Position numbers and translations under genes: made by a program. The notes under the pieces were generated by a model. It searched no databases. It had not been told where the DNA came from and saw only the letters and a program-made list of their open reading frames with translations. Below are positions 24,296-36,489 of a stretch of DNA of 64,000 nt, in pieces. Source of the DNA: Valencia hispanica (Eukaryota > Chordata > Actinopteri > Cyprinodontiformes > Valenciidae); the NCBI GenBank assembly GCA_963556495.2, contig OY747713.1:52946328-53010327 (forward strand). Direction: 5' to 3'. Numbering within the stretch: the stretch's first letter is position 1; the number at the start of each line of letters is the position of its first letter.

Positions 24296-24820
24296 CTTTC
24301 ACAGCTTTATTCTGAGTACTGAGAGATTGTTGAGAAGGAGCTACAAAGTATGGTCGACTGTCAGTTTTAGCTTTGTATTTTAATTTCCCTCATTTATTGC
24401 CTCACGGCATAATATCAAATTAAATTTATTTTTAAAGCGCTTTTCATACAAACAGCAACACAAAGTGCTTTACATGATAAAAACTGCTTGAACATTAGAA
24501 TAAAATAAGTTAGTTCCTAGCTAATTCGTTTCATATTGTTGAAACGAAAATGTTTGTCAATTTTGTGTCTGTTCTTCTGTAAAACTTGAAAACTTTAAGA
24601 TTTATTTTTAGAATATTCTCTTTTGAAACTTGAAAGCTTATGCCTTCACTTTTTGTTTAGTTTGTAATATATGTACCCTTTTTTTAGTTATCTGAAAAAG
24701 TTGTGCTGTGAGGCAATAAATGAGGGGAAATGAAAATACAAAGCTAAAAGTGACAGTTGACCACACTTTGTAGCTCCTTCTCAACAATATCTCAGCACTC
24801 AGAATAAAGCTTTGAAAATT
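24296..24820. repeat. Imperfect inverted repeat, 115-bp arms, inside the hAT
   Basis: The left arm, about 24296-24412 (GAGAAGGAGCTACAAAGT, TTTAGCTTTGTATTTT, TTATTGCCTCAC), is the reverse complement of the right arm, about 24706-24820, with roughly one mismatch per ten bases. The 290-bp spacer includes a LINE-3'-end-like piece (AAAGTGCTTTACATGA near 24463). It may be a separate foldback insertion. Confidence 0.75.
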
Positions 24821-25122
24821 GTCATGTTCCTTCAGTAAATCTGTCATGTTTAACCTATGAAAGCAAAGAAATATTACAGTCCAAACAAGCTGGTGAGGAT
24901 TTTACATCTCACTTATGAGCAACGGAAAATTTAAATTTGACAAATATAGTGATTTGATTTCTATCGTGATATATGTCGATATCGCCGGTGCTGTCGATAT
25001 GTGAAATGAAAAAAAATCCTATATCGCCCAGCTCTAGTCACACAATAGCATTACATTGACATATTTATTCTATATCTTGTGTGTATGTGTGTGTTAAGTT
25101 ATCTTGAATACAAGGTGAAAAA

Positions 25123-27070
25123 GTGTGCTTCATGTGCCCTCTAGATGCAGCAAACACTGGCAATTCACCTTCAGCTGATCCTGCTGACTGGCCTGTTAAT
25201 GTACCCGACCTAATGAGGACCAAGTTGGTTCGCAGAGGGCCTTATCATGTACCACCTGATTTTCTTTTTCCTAGACGAGATGATAGAAGAAGTTGCCACC
25301 ACCAGTACTTCAGCAGGACCCTAGTCAATGGTGAAAGGATCAAAAGAAGCTGGGTGACATACTCAAAAAAGAACAACATTGCTTTTTGTTTTTGTTGTAG
25401 ACTTTTCTCTACAAAACAAATGCATTTAACACATGGAGGACTGACTGATTGGAAAAATGCAAGTGCTGCTTTGACCAGCCATGAAAATAGTGCAGAACAC
25501 CATAATAATTTGGCATCATGGAAAGAATTGGTAGTTCGATTAAAACAAGGTACAACCATAGACAAACAAGAGTAGGCCCTCGTTGAGGCAGAGCATAATC
25601 GGGGGAGAGCAGTGCTGACACGATTTCTTGCTATTGTTCAATCCCTGGCAGTCCGAATTTTGGCATTGAGAGGACATACAGAAACACTCAACTGTCCTTC
25701 AAATGGAAACTTTTTGAAAGAGGTGGAGCTTCTGGCAAAATTTGACCCAGTGATGAAAGATCACATCCAAAAAATTGAAAGTCAAGCATCACACCCGAGC
25801 TACTTGGGCAAACATATCCAGAATGAGTTGATTGAATGCATCAGTGGAAAATTTTTATCAACCATTGTGCAAGAGATAAAGGAATGCAAGTACTTTTCCC
25901 TCATTTTGGATTGCACCCCGGATGTTTGCCCCATCGAACAGCTGTCAGTAGTTATCAGAGTTGTGTCACTGGAAGAAGACCCCCAGGTTAAGGAACACTT
26001 CAATGGATTCCTGGCAGTAGAGGAGATCACTGGTGAAAGTTTGTCAGACCTGATTTTGAAAAGGTTGGAGGAGCTTCAGATTGTTTTTGATGACTGCAGA
26101 GGACAGTCGTATGACATTGGTGCAAATATGAGAGGGAAAAATAAGGGAGTACAGGCCAGGCTCCTGAAATTGAACCCAAGAGCTTTGTTTGTGCCTTGTG
26201 GTGAACATACACTTAATTTGGTCATTGCTGATGCTGCCAAAAACTCCAGAGAGGCTATTTCATATTTTGGTATTGTACCAAATATGTAACCTATACAGCC
26301 TGTTTTCTGCTTTCCCTCAGAGATGGGCAATCTACAAGAAACACGTCAACCTTTCACTCAAAATGTGGTCAGAAACCAGATGGGAGAGCAGAGTGAAAGC
26401 TATGGAGCCTCTGCGATATGAAGCTGCACATGTAAGGGAGGCTCTGCTTGAGGTGAGAAACCAGGCCAAAGACCCAGTCATCAGGGCAGAAGACCAATCT
26501 CTGGCTGAAGAAGTGGGATCATTCCGCTTTTCTCTGTGCACAGTCGTCTAGTATGACATACTGAATCAAATTAAGCAGCTGAGCAAAGTCCTGCAGTCTC
26601 AAACATTGCAAGTGGACGTAGCAGTAAATCTACTGAAAAAGACTGAAAAAGCTTTTGAATCCTACAGAGCCACAGGCTTTGTGGCTTCACAGGAATCAGC
26701 TAAGGACATGTGTGAAGACATGAATGTGGATGCAGTCCTTGTGCAAAAGCTTCTAAGGTCCACAAAGAGGCACTTCTCTTATGAGTCTCCTGATGAGCTA
26801 TTGAGGGATGCCTTGCAAAACCTGGAGGTAACCTTCTTCAATGTGGTGGTGGATGCTGCAGTTCTAGCACACAAAGAGAGGTTTAACACTCTTGAAACTG
26901 TGAAAGCCAAGTTTGGCTTTCTGTCAAATTTCCAAGACCTGCCACACCAAGAGCTAATGAAGCAAGCAGAGGCACTTGCACACACCTTACACCATGGAGG
27001 GCAATCTGATTTGGATGGAAAGGAGCTGGCTCAAGAGTTGTTAAATTTACCTGACTTGCCAGAATACTAG
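25123..27070 (+). pseudogene. hAT transposase, ZMYM1/TTF-zinc-finger type, degenerate
   Basis: Three open stretches (25123-25575, 25612-26289, 26310-27070 with a stop near 26550) together resemble fish 'zinc finger MYM-type protein 1-like' hAT proteins. The N-terminal part has a TTF-type zinc finger region (KKNNIAFCFCCRLFS, then HENSAEHHNN). The middle has FSLILDCTPDVCPIEQLSVV and RGQSYDIGANMRGKNKGVQA, the RNase H-like catalytic region, and CGEHTLNLVIADAA. Breaks: an in-frame TAG at 25573, loss of frame near 26286, and TAG at 26549. The ORF ends at PDLPEY without the hAT dimerisation motif (S-ER-FS), so the C-terminus seems lost. It cannot supply transposase. Confidence 0.85.
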
Positions 27071-29589
27071 AAATGCCAAATTACTAGAATATGTTATTCA
27101 TATTCTTGTATTAGTTGTTTATTTTGTATATTATATTTTGGGTATATAGTGTATTTATGTGAATCTCATTTTACAGTATATATTTTGCACACAATGTTTT
27201 ATAGTAAATTTTTTTGTGGATTCTTTAGTGTGCACTATTTGTTTTCAGATGTTGCACTACTGTTCAAGTTAAACGTTTTTTTTTGTATATTTATTATTGA
27301 ACAGCTTTATTCTTTTGCACATGTTATATTGTTTTTGTTATACTATCAGTATCTAAATAAATGTGCAATTCTTTGGACATGACTTCTTTTTTTTGTGGGA
27401 AAGGGGCGCCATCAGTCAAGCTCGCCTAGGGCACCAAATGGTCTAGGAGCGATACTGTCAGTCTGTCCTCCAGCAGTCTAAGCCTATAGCAGCATAACTA
27501 CAGAGATAGCTCAGGATGACCTAAGCCAGTCTAACTATAAGCTTTATTAAAAAGGAAAGTTTTAAGCCTGGCCTTAAAAGTAAACAGAATGTCTGCCTAA
27601 TGGACTAAAACTGGGAGCTGGTTCTACAGGAGAGGAGCCTGATAACTAAAATATCTGCCTCCCATTCTACTTTTAGAAATCCTAGGAACCAGCAGTGCAA
27701 AGTGCAAAGTGCACTGTTAGGAACATATGGAATAATCAGATCTCTGATGGATGATGGAGCTGATTATTATGGAAGAAGGAGGATCTTAGATTCTATTCTG
27801 GATTTAACAGGGAGCCAATGAAGGGAAGCTAAAACAGGAGAAATGTGATCTCTCTTTTTAATATTCATCAGAACTCTTGCTGCCGCATTTTGGATCAACT
27901 GAAGGCTTTTAATGGCATTTTGTGGACTTCCTGATAGTAAAGAATTACAGTAGTCCAGCCTTGAGGTAACAAATGCATGGACTAGTTTCTCAGCATCACT
28001 ACTGGTCAGGGTGTTTCTAATTCTAGCAATATTCCGGACGTGAAAGAAGGAAATCCTAGAAACTTGTTTAATATGGGATTTCAATGTCATCTCTCGATCA
28101 AAAATAATGCAGAGATTCTTTACGTTTTTACTGGAGGCCAATTTAAGTCCATCCAGATGAAGTGATTGAATAAGCAGTATCTTTGTTAGAGCTTCTGGTC
28201 CAAAGACGACAACTTCTGTCTTGTTTAGAGTCATCCAGGTTTTTATGTATTCCAGACATGCCTGTAATCTACCTAAGTGATTGGATTTATCAGGATTTAT
28301 GGATAACTATAGTTGTGTATCATCGGCATAACTGTGGAAATTTATCCCATGCTGTCTAATGATTTCACCAATTGGAAGCATATATATAGTAAAAATAATT
28401 GGTCTGAGCACAGAACCCTGTGATACTCCACAAGTAACCCTTGAGTGTGAAGATTTATCATTTACACAAACAAACTAGAATCTATCAGACAAATATGATT
28501 TAAACCAGCCTAGTGCTGTTCCTTTGATCCTTGCAACATGTTCAAGCCTTTCTAAGAGAATATTATGATCGACTGTGTCAAAAGCAGCACTGAGATCTAA
28601 CAAGACCAGAACAGACACCAGTCCATTATCTGAGGCCATGAGAATATCATTAGTAACCTTCACCAGTGCTGTTTCAGTGCTATGATGAGCTCTAAAACCT
28701 GTCTGAAACTCTTCAAACAGATTGTTACTGTTTAGATGCTCACAGACTTGATTAGCAACTATTTTTACAAGGATTTTAGATAAGAAAGGAAAGTTAGATA
28801 TAGGTCTGTATTTAACCAAGTCATTTAGGTTTAATTACAGCTACCTTAAATTCCTGTAGTATCAAATCAAATCCAATCAAATCAAACTTTATTTATATAG
28901 CACAATTCATACAATAAATGCAACTCAAAGTGCTTTACAAATTAAAATGACCCCACATGCCCACATTCCTTCCCATCCCCAGTAATATAAAAGCAATTTG
29001 ACATTAATACCCCCGCGTTACACTCATCTTTTGACATACACACACATACACACACTCAAACAGACGTGAAAGGACATAAGAAAAAAAAATGAATAAATGA
29101 AATAAAACGACCTGGGCTGAGTTCAGATGAGCCAGACAAGCTAAGTAAGGAAACACCATCAGGGGAGCCATCTGCCCCAACAGCAGCAGAACCACAGCAG
29201 CAGCTGAGGCATCGCCACAGGGCGCCCAGGGAAGGGAGGGCGGAGGCCCCGACATCTACCCAGGCACACCCGGAGAGCACCCAGGCCGCCACAGCCGACC
29301 ACCGCTCCCGGGGCTGAGGGCTCCCACAGAGGAAACACTGGAAAAGGGTAAAATAAGGTTAATATATGCGATGATAAAATTCTGATAGAATAGAACATAA
29401 ATATAAAATAAATATAACATGAATAAGTGAGTAATAAAAATAATCAGTTAAAAACTAAGCTTGAAAGGTGAGTCTCTATAAGATTAAAAAAAAAATAAAT
29501 AAATAAATAAATAAATAAATAAAATAAAAACTGATTGAATAGGTCATAACGGATAAAATAATAAAATGAATACTGAATAATAAAAGTAA

Positions 29590-30884
29590 TCAGTTTAAAG
29601 CTAGGCTAAAGAGGTGGGTCTTGAGCCTGTTCTTGAAAACATGAACGTTCTCTGCGGCCCTGAGATCCTCTGGCAGCCCGTTCCAGAGGCGAGGGCCATG
29701 ATAATGAAAAGACGCCTCAACGTGGCTGTGTGTCCTGACTTTAGGGATGACAAGTAGACGGCTGCCAGAGGAGCGCAGAGACCGCAAGGGTTCGTATGGT
29801 AAAAGCAGTTCTGATAGATAAGAAGGCCCAATACCATTAAGACACTTAAAAACCATTACAAGTATTTTAAAATCGATCCTGAAACATGCGGGGAGCCAAT
29901 GCAGTGATTCTAAAATTGGAGTGATGTGCTCCCGCTTCCTGGTCTTCGTCAGGACACGTGCTGCTGAGTTCTGTAAGAGCTGTAAGCCTGAAATCCTCTT
30001 TTTGGGAAGACCAGAAAGCAGGGCATTGCAATAGTCAATCCTACTAGTGATAAAAGCATGCATCAGCGTCTCCGTGTTGGCCCGAGAGAGAATGAGGCGG
30101 ACTCTGGTGATGTTCTTCAGATGATAAAAACCTATTTTGGTTATGTTTTTAATATGAGGGATAAAAGTCAGCTCAGAGTCAAAGATCACACCCAGGTTCT
30201 TCACTTGTGAAGATGGATTAAAAGACATTGATTGTAGTTTGGTAAAAGTTTCTCTCTCTGAGCCTCAGGACCAATGACAAAAATTTCAGTTTTGTCCTGG
30301 TTGAGCTGGAGAAAGTTTTCTGCCATCCAGTATTCAATGTCTAAAATGCAGTTAAAAAGTGCATCCATTGGCTGTGTGTCAACAGGAGACACGGAGATGT
30401 ACAACTGTGTATCGTCTGCATAACTGTGGAAATTCACCCCATGTCTCCTGATGACACTGCCAAGAGGGAGCATATAGAGGTTAAAAAGCACTGGGCCTAA
30501 AATTGAACCCTGGGGCACACCACATGTGATGCTGTGGACCCTAGAGGAACAGGTATCCAAACTTACCATAAAAGTCCTGTCTGTGAGGTAGGAAGTGAAC
30601 CATCTATGAACAGCACCAGAGAGGCCAATCTGTTTTAAAAGGGTTAAAAGAATAGTGTGGTCTACTGTATCGAAGGCAGCGCTTAGATCCAGTAGAACCA
30701 ACACTGTCACCTTCTGGGAATCATAATTTACTCTAAAATCAGTTAAAATCTTCAGAAGGGCCGTCTCGGTGCTGTGGTTCACCCTAAAACCAGACTGAAA
30801 TTTCTCTAGGACATTATGAGTGTTGATAAAATCATTAAGTTGAGTTGAAACAAGCTTTTCTAAAATTTTGCTCAATAATGGCAA
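29590..30884 (-). pseudogene. Family C LINE reverse transcriptase
   Basis: The upstream open frame (30201-30884) has [35 protein letters not shown], the [20 protein letters not shown] box and [13 protein letters not shown], i.e. RT palm motifs with both catalytic aspartates. The second (29590-30228), in another frame, has the thumb region SRIDYCNALLSGLPKK and ITPILESLHWLPACFRID. One frameshift near 30215-30240 separates them. The protein would reverse-transcribe the LINE RNA at a nicked target. Confidence 0.85.
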
Positions 30885-31012
30885 GTTGGATACCGGTCAG
30901 AAGTTGTTTAAATCATTCAAATCTAAATTGCTCTTCTTCAACAGGGGTCTCACCACCGCCCGTTTAAAGGTGGCAGGAAAGACCCCCGTCTGAAGGGAGC
31001 AATTCATCAGAG

Positions 31013-32376
31013 TTAAAATCTCATCTCTAAAGGATCCATAAAATTGTTTAAAAAACCTTGTGGAATGGGATCCAAGGCACATGTGGTGGGCCTCACTGAG
31101 GAGAAAACCTTATCAAGACTCTCAGCTTCGACCAGGACAAAACTGTCCAGTGTTTCCTCTGGTAGACACACACTCTCAGATTTGTCTAAAACCATCTTAC
31201 GTTGGGAGAGTAAAATATTACATCTGATGGTGTCTACCTTCCCTCTGAAGTGGGCTGCAAACTCCTCACAGAGAGCGTTTGAGGGGGTCTGAATTGAATT
31301 TGAGGGGGGGTTGAAAATATTATTGATTGTGGAGAAAATAATTTTAGAATTATTTTTATGGTCTGCGAGGAATTTTGAAAAATATGCGTTTCTTGAATTT
31401 CTTACAGCATTATTGTATGCTTTTAATAGTTCTGAATATATCTGATGATTTATTGTTATCTTATTTTTCCTCCATCTCCTCTCCACCACCCTGCAATTTC
31501 TCTTTAGTTTTTTTAGGTTTTCGTTTCTCCAAGGTGATGTATGATTTGACTGTATATTTTTGGTTTTGAGTGGAGCAAGCGGATTAAGAGCTGCCTCAAG
31601 TCTCCTGTTAAAATCGTTGACAATAAAATCACAAGGGGCGGAGACGTTACTTGGAGGGATATTGTTGAAAACATCAACCCAGCAGCCACTTCAGGGGTTA
31701 GATGACGCTTCCTTACAATTCTCACAGAGGAAGACCCCCGCTGAATAACGCTGGTGATGTTAAAAAACACGCCATAATGGTCGGACACTGCCAAGTCAAC
31801 AACAGAGGACACACTGGTGGACAGGCCATACGTGATGACCAAGTCCAGGGTGTGTCCTCGGTTGTGAGTTGGCTGCGCGACATGTTGGGTAAAATCCATG
31901 TAATTCAAAATGTTTACAAAATCTGTGGCTAAAGGGTCTAAAAGGTTATCCACATGCAGATTAAAATCACCAGCTAAAATAATCCTATCAAAGGAGTTGT
32001 GCAAAATTGATAAAAACTCTGTAAACTCTTGAATAAAAGGTGCACTCTCTTTAGGAGGCCTGTAAACTGTAACACATAAAATCTGAGGAATGCTAAAAGC
32101 GGCTGCAGTATATTCAAAAGTGTTAAAATGATCAAATAAAACAGGTTTTGCTAAAAGTGTTGTTGAACTTATAAAAGCAGTCCCGCCTCCCCTTTTCCCA
32201 TTCCTTGTTGAATAATTTAATTTAAAATCAGGTGGGGAAGCCTCTGTGAGAACAACAGGGGCATCTGAGCTCAGCCATGTTTCTGTTAAAAATAAACACT
32301 GAAGATTAAAATCTAAAATCAGGTCGTTTATAATAAAAGTTTGGTTCAGCAGAGAGCGAACATTAAAGAGAGCCAT
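31013..32376 (-). pseudogene. Family C LINE apurinic-type endonuclease and linker
   Basis: The open frame 31513-32376 begins MALFNVRSLLNQTFIINDLI and includes FLTETWL, ILAGDFNLHVDN and VSDHYGVFFN, the exonuclease/endonuclease/phosphatase fold residues used for target-primed reverse transcription. The frame shifts near 31500-31520 into the linker (31013-31489). Confidence 0.85.
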
Positions 32377-32598
32377 GTTAACAGTGACTGGAGGTGGAAG
32401 AACTGTGTGACTTACTGAACTCGAGGTTTTTGGTAGCTGTTTGAGATTATTGAAATTGGGTTTGCTAGATTTATATTTGATTGATCGCTCTCTGCTGATA
32501 ATGGCAGGTATATGATTGGTTTGGCAAGGTCCAAGTCCGTTATGTGGGTTACTGTTAAAACCAAGGCTGGGTTTGTAGGTGCTTGGACCAGGTGAACC

Positions 32599-33006
32599 TC
32601 AGGCTGATGGGGCTTGAGGGTGGGATGAGTGAGGGGGGGTAGCAGGGGTTGGTGTGGAACACAGGGGGGGACGTGGGGTGGCCAGGCTCATTGACAGGGT
32701 ACGGATGCCATGCCTATTCAGGTGAAGTCCATCAGCAACGAATAGATCCCTCCTACCCCAGAAAATGTTACAATTGTCTATAAAGCCAATGTTGTTCAGT
32801 GCAGTGATGGAGGAGAGCCAGGTGTTCAAGGATAAGAGCCTGCTAAAATGTCAGATTCCTCTGCCGATGGTAGGCGTGGGGGCCAGAAATAAAAACAGAC
32901 ACAGGTGTGTTTTTTAAAAGATTAAAAAGGTGAATAAAATCCTGTTTGAGCAGTTCTGACTGTTGTTTGTGGATGTTGTTGGTGCCGGCGTGGATGATAA
33001 CTTTAC
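32599..33006 (-). pseudogene. Family C LINE ORF1 with SGNH esterase-like domain, 5'-truncated
   Basis: The minus strand reads an HAGTNNIHKQQSELLKQDF-type block near 32930-33000, then an FISGP-type block, then MNTWLSSITALNNIGFIDN and FVADGLHLNRHG (32690-32829). GTN and DGLH.N are blocks III and V of SGNH/GDSL hydrolases, which CR1/L2-type ORF1 proteins are known to carry. At least one frame break is present and the first catalytic Ser block is missing because the element is truncated. Confidence 0.7.
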
Positions 33007-33210
33007 TAGTATGTATCCATTTACTAAGGATAGATTCATCATATCTAAAATGGGGCCGGGAACCAAAGGGAACACTTCCTTAAATAACTTGGTCGGGATT
33101 GGGTCAACATACAAATCAAGTAATTTACTAACAAAGTCTTTAAGGAGAGAGATCTTATGTTCAATAAACCACATTTAATAGTTTTATTTTTCTGTTTAGT
33201 CAAACTCGTA

Positions 33211-34482
33211 TGTTCTGACACAGAGTGTCACAACACAGCAAATTTTGTCTGGTTTACATAACCATCAATAATTATGATCAATAATTTACTATTAATATAA
33301 TTATTGATGAGGTTCAAGTTTAATCTATTAATATTATTATAATAATAATAATTTTTATTAATTTTGCAAGTACTACAGATCTTAGCAAAACAGTAATATG
33401 TGAAAATTAAACACAATTAACACGAAATGGATCAGGGACAGACAGCTAAGGTTTTGTTCAGAAAGGTAGGTGGCCCTCAGACCAGGGGGCTCAAGTAAGA
33501 GATAGCCTGTGTTACAAAGGGTCATAAACTTAGCTCTGGGCCAAGATGGAAGACAGCACATGGAGTGTAAGGATACAAAGGCCCATAAAACTAGCTTTGG
33601 CTAAAATGGGGCAGAGCACATGTTGTGTACTGTCCACGCGGAAGGCCACAGCTTTAACTAATAGACAATGAACAATGGAGTTAACCTTTCAGCTAACAGA
33701 CCAGCTAACGCAGGTCGGACCGAGCCCGACTCAGCCGACTAGGTGATCAGAGAGAGAGAGTACAATGAGGAAAATGAGGGAAAAAGAAAGAGTGGGATCT
33801 GCTCAGGATAACAACCAGTTTTAAAACACAGCAAATAATACAGCTCAAGCTTATGCGTGCGTCGACACTAAATGAGCCAACAGGTTCAGCGTTTAAAAAC
33901 ACTTTAAACCAACAATGAACGAGATCTAACTTGTTAAGAACTCTATTTTCCCTATTTATCTGCCCAGACACAAGATTATGTTGGATGAACCGGTTCAGTC
34001 CTACTTTGTTTTGAGGGAGGTCCAGTTCAAAGAGGGGAGCAAAATGTGTCCACAGTTGAGCAAGAAAAGGAAGACCTAGAACCTGCACAGGATTTTTAGG
34101 ACCATGTGTCCCAACTGCAGGGCTAACGGCTTGCAGGTCGACGTCGTACAGAAATAACTCAAGCTGGATGCACAGACACCAATGGGCACTTTGAAGCTTT
34201 GAAATGAGAATTCTCCCCGGTCCAGCGGGTCAGAACAAAAGAGAATCTTCACCGGTGAGACGTCCTCTCTATAGCAGAAGTTTCTGCTGAGAACATTTAA
34301 AATGGCCGCCAACACCCTTCTTATAGCCCTTTGGCCGTGATGTCATCGTTGATGTCACATTTGGTGGCTACGGACCAATAGGAATATGTTGGGGTCACCG
34401 CTAGTAATGCTGTGAAATGCGGTCTGCTCAGTCCATCTGTGGACAGTCTGTTCAGTTCATTTGTGGAAAATGGATCCCAACA
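33211..34482 (-). mobile_element. Solo LTR, copy 1, in the family A 5' region
   Basis: It starts TGTTCTGACAC and ends CCCAACA; flanks are CGTA and CGTT, a near 4-bp duplication. Family A 5' UTR sequence lies on both sides. It is alignable along its length with 34763-36901 and with the reverse complement of 59714-61024. No internal retroviral or retrotransposon genes are adjacent, so it is a solo LTR; the superfamily is undetermined. Confidence 0.75.
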
Positions 34483-35359
34483 CGTTTTTATCTTTATGAG
34501 ATTTTCATGATTTTCTCTTGTTCAGTTCACTTTTAATCCATTTGATTTTGGCCGTGGCCAAGACACTGTCTCTAGGGTAATGGGTAGGTAACAGTTCAGA
34601 AGCTGCAGAGAGGTGGGTTAAACTACGACTCTGCTTCCTGGTCTGGATCCTGGATTATCCGATCTTCTGTTCCACCCCAACGACTGGTGATTGATTACTC
34701 CAACATGTGCCAAATCAAGACATCTTTGGATACACATTTAAAGCAATAATGGGCTAAGACAGTGTTGTGCCACAGAAAGGTAGGAATTGGCAACGAATAA
34801 ATATCAATAATTGCATAGGGCAATTATTAATAAGATTAATAATTTTATGTAAAATTACCAAGTTTGGGGGCACCACCTGGCGGATTCCAGGAAGTTATAT
34901 AGCCAAATTGTTCAGTCTCAGTTTATGTTTATGATTACCAACCTGATAAGGGTGAGATAATTAAACAATAGATAAAGGAATAAGTTCTTACGCTGTGGAC
35001 ATTAATTGTATGCATTACTCCAAGTAATCCCAGACAACTTCTCTTTAAGTTAAGGGGAATTTATTTAGAAAATAGATCAACCTTACAACCAAAACATTTT
35101 GTCAATTTATTCTATCTATTCTAAATATGCAACTACTACTGCAGATCTTAGAAAACAACAATAGGTGAACATTAAACACAATTAACATGAAATGAATCAG
35201 TGAGAACAGCTGAGGTTCGGGTCTGAAAAGGAGGGGGTGGCCCTCACTCCAGGGGGCCCAAGTCACAGATAGCCTGTGGGACAAAAGTCATAAATCTCAG
35301 CTCTGTGCTAAGATGGAGGACTGCACATGGAGTGTAAGAAAGGGTCATAAAACTTAGCC

Positions 35360-35690
35360 TGGCTTTTGCCAGCCTGATCTGACGGCAGTTTGATTCTGCC
35401 CTGCAGATCAGTCTGGAAACCCACACATTAAACTACTGCTACAGCCTATCCAGCTTTTCTGGAACCAATCACAACCGGGCTTTTCCGCCTTGCGCGCTAT
35501 TGGTGGGTTCAAAACGATGACATCAGAGAAACGACGAAAAAGTCGACAAGCAGCTTGTTGTTTATATTGGTCATGGCAGCCACCAGAGCACAGCTATCAG
35601 TTGACGCTGCTGTCGCTGCTGTTTTAAAAGATTTAAAAGTTCTCTGCCATTGCTGCTTCTGCAGACCACAATCCTACAAACTATCCACGC
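35360..35690. mobile_element. Unclassified insertion in LTR copy 2
   Basis: LTR copies 1 and 3 lack this block, which begins near GCCAGCCTGATCTGACGG and ends near CTACAAACTATC. It holds no coding sequence with support. Ends are approximate. Confidence 0.4.
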
Positions 35691-35733
35691 AGGTCGGACC
35701 GAGCCCGACTCAGCCTACCGGCTGATCAGAGGG

Positions 35734-35778
<45 letters not shown>
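35734..35778. repeat. (GA)n microsatellite
   Basis: About 22 GA units within the LTR; the equivalent place in LTR copy 3 has (CT)n at 60327-60351, and copy 1 has a short GA run at 33749. Confidence 0.9.
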
Positions 35779-35783
<5 letters not shown>

Positions 35784-36090
35784 GAGAGGAAGGAAAAGAG
35801 AGGAAGGAAAAAGAAAGAAAATGAGATCCGCTCAAACTTATGCGTGCAGCGACGCCAAAATAAGCAGACAGCTTAACAACACTTTAAACCAACAATGAAC
35901 GAGATCTAACTCGTTAAAACTCTATTTTCTTTATTTGTCTCCGCCCAGACACAATATTAGTATAAATGAACCGGTTCGGTCCTACTTTGCTTTGAAGGAG
36001 GTCCAGTCCACTTGGAGGAGAGCAAATTGTGTCTGTAGTTGAGCAAGAAAGAGAGTTATAAAAACCTGCGCAGGATTTAAGGACCGTGTG

Positions 36091-36489
36091 CATGGGCGGT
36101 TCTAGACAGGGGCCAACGGCGGCCATTGCCCCTGTAGAACTGATCCTGGCCCCTCTTATGGCCCCTGTACTGCAGAAATAATACAATATCAGTTTTTTAA
36201 GATGATTTAGGACAGAAACCATAACTAAATTATCTCTTGGACCGGTTTCATTTCTTACCTTTAAAGTTTTATTTTTACAATGAGTTAAAAATTAATGTGT
36301 TGAAGTTTTAGCTTCAGCCATATTGAGTTTCATCTCTGGATCAGGAGCCACAAGAGTCCCTTTGGCTCATTTAATATATTAAACGATGACATGTTGAAAT
36401 ATTGTTTCATTCTTTCGTTTTGTGCCCCCATGAACAAACTCTGGCCCCACCCTGGCCCCCCTGGCAAATTTGGTCAAGAACCGCCACTG
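36091..36489. mobile_element. 399-bp hAT MITE with perfect 8-bp target duplication
   Basis: ACCGTGTG flanks both ends (36083-36090 and 36490-36497) and the uninterrupted LTR copies have it once. Ends are CATGGGCGGTTCT and the inverse of CAGTGGCGGTTCT. No transposase. The interior repeats GGCCCCTG-type words, as some hAT MITEs do. Confidence 0.9.

Larger units (their letters stand above)
24011..27457 (+). mobile_element. hAT transposon, 3447 bp, with 8-bp target duplication
   Basis: The element starts CAGTGGCGGTCCT and ends with the inverse of CAGTATCGCTCCT, and similarity of the ends continues through GGGCACCA. TCAGTCTG is present exactly on both sides (24003-24010 and 27458-27465), and the intact family A sequence has it once. 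This places the insertion precisely in the LINE 3' UTR. It carries one degenerate transposase gene and, near its left end, a 115-bp inverted repeat. Confidence 0.95.
28863..33006 (-). mobile_element. L2-like LINE, family C, 4.1 kb, with 6-bp target duplication
   Basis: TAGTAT flanks both sides (28857-28862 and 33007-33012) and family A LINE sequence continues across. The 3' tail (28863-28885) is ATCAA repeats. In minus-strand order: ORF1 esterase remnant (33006-32599), endonuclease (32376-31513, LTETWL, GDFNLHVD, SDHYGVFF), linker (31489-31013), RT (30884-30201, YADD present) and thumb region (30228-29590). Frameshifts and stops separate these, so it is inactive. The 5' end is truncated within ORF1. 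Confidence 0.9.
23371..34640 (-). mobile_element. L2-like LINE, family A, long copy split by hAT, LINE C and an LTR
   Basis: Family A segments lie in order on the minus strand: 3' UTR 23371-24010 and 27458-27770, RT 27770-28862, then 33013-33210, and 5' UTR 34483-34640. It is interrupted by the hAT at 24011-27457, the family C LINE at 28863-33006 and the LTR at 33211-34482. An internal deletion joins sequence equal to 56775 with sequence equal to 55458 at about 33115, removing the endonuclease region. RT parts include [11 protein letters not shown] VKYRPISNFPFLSKILVKIV and [19 protein letters not shown] (28475-28819). It is inactive. Confidence 0.85.
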
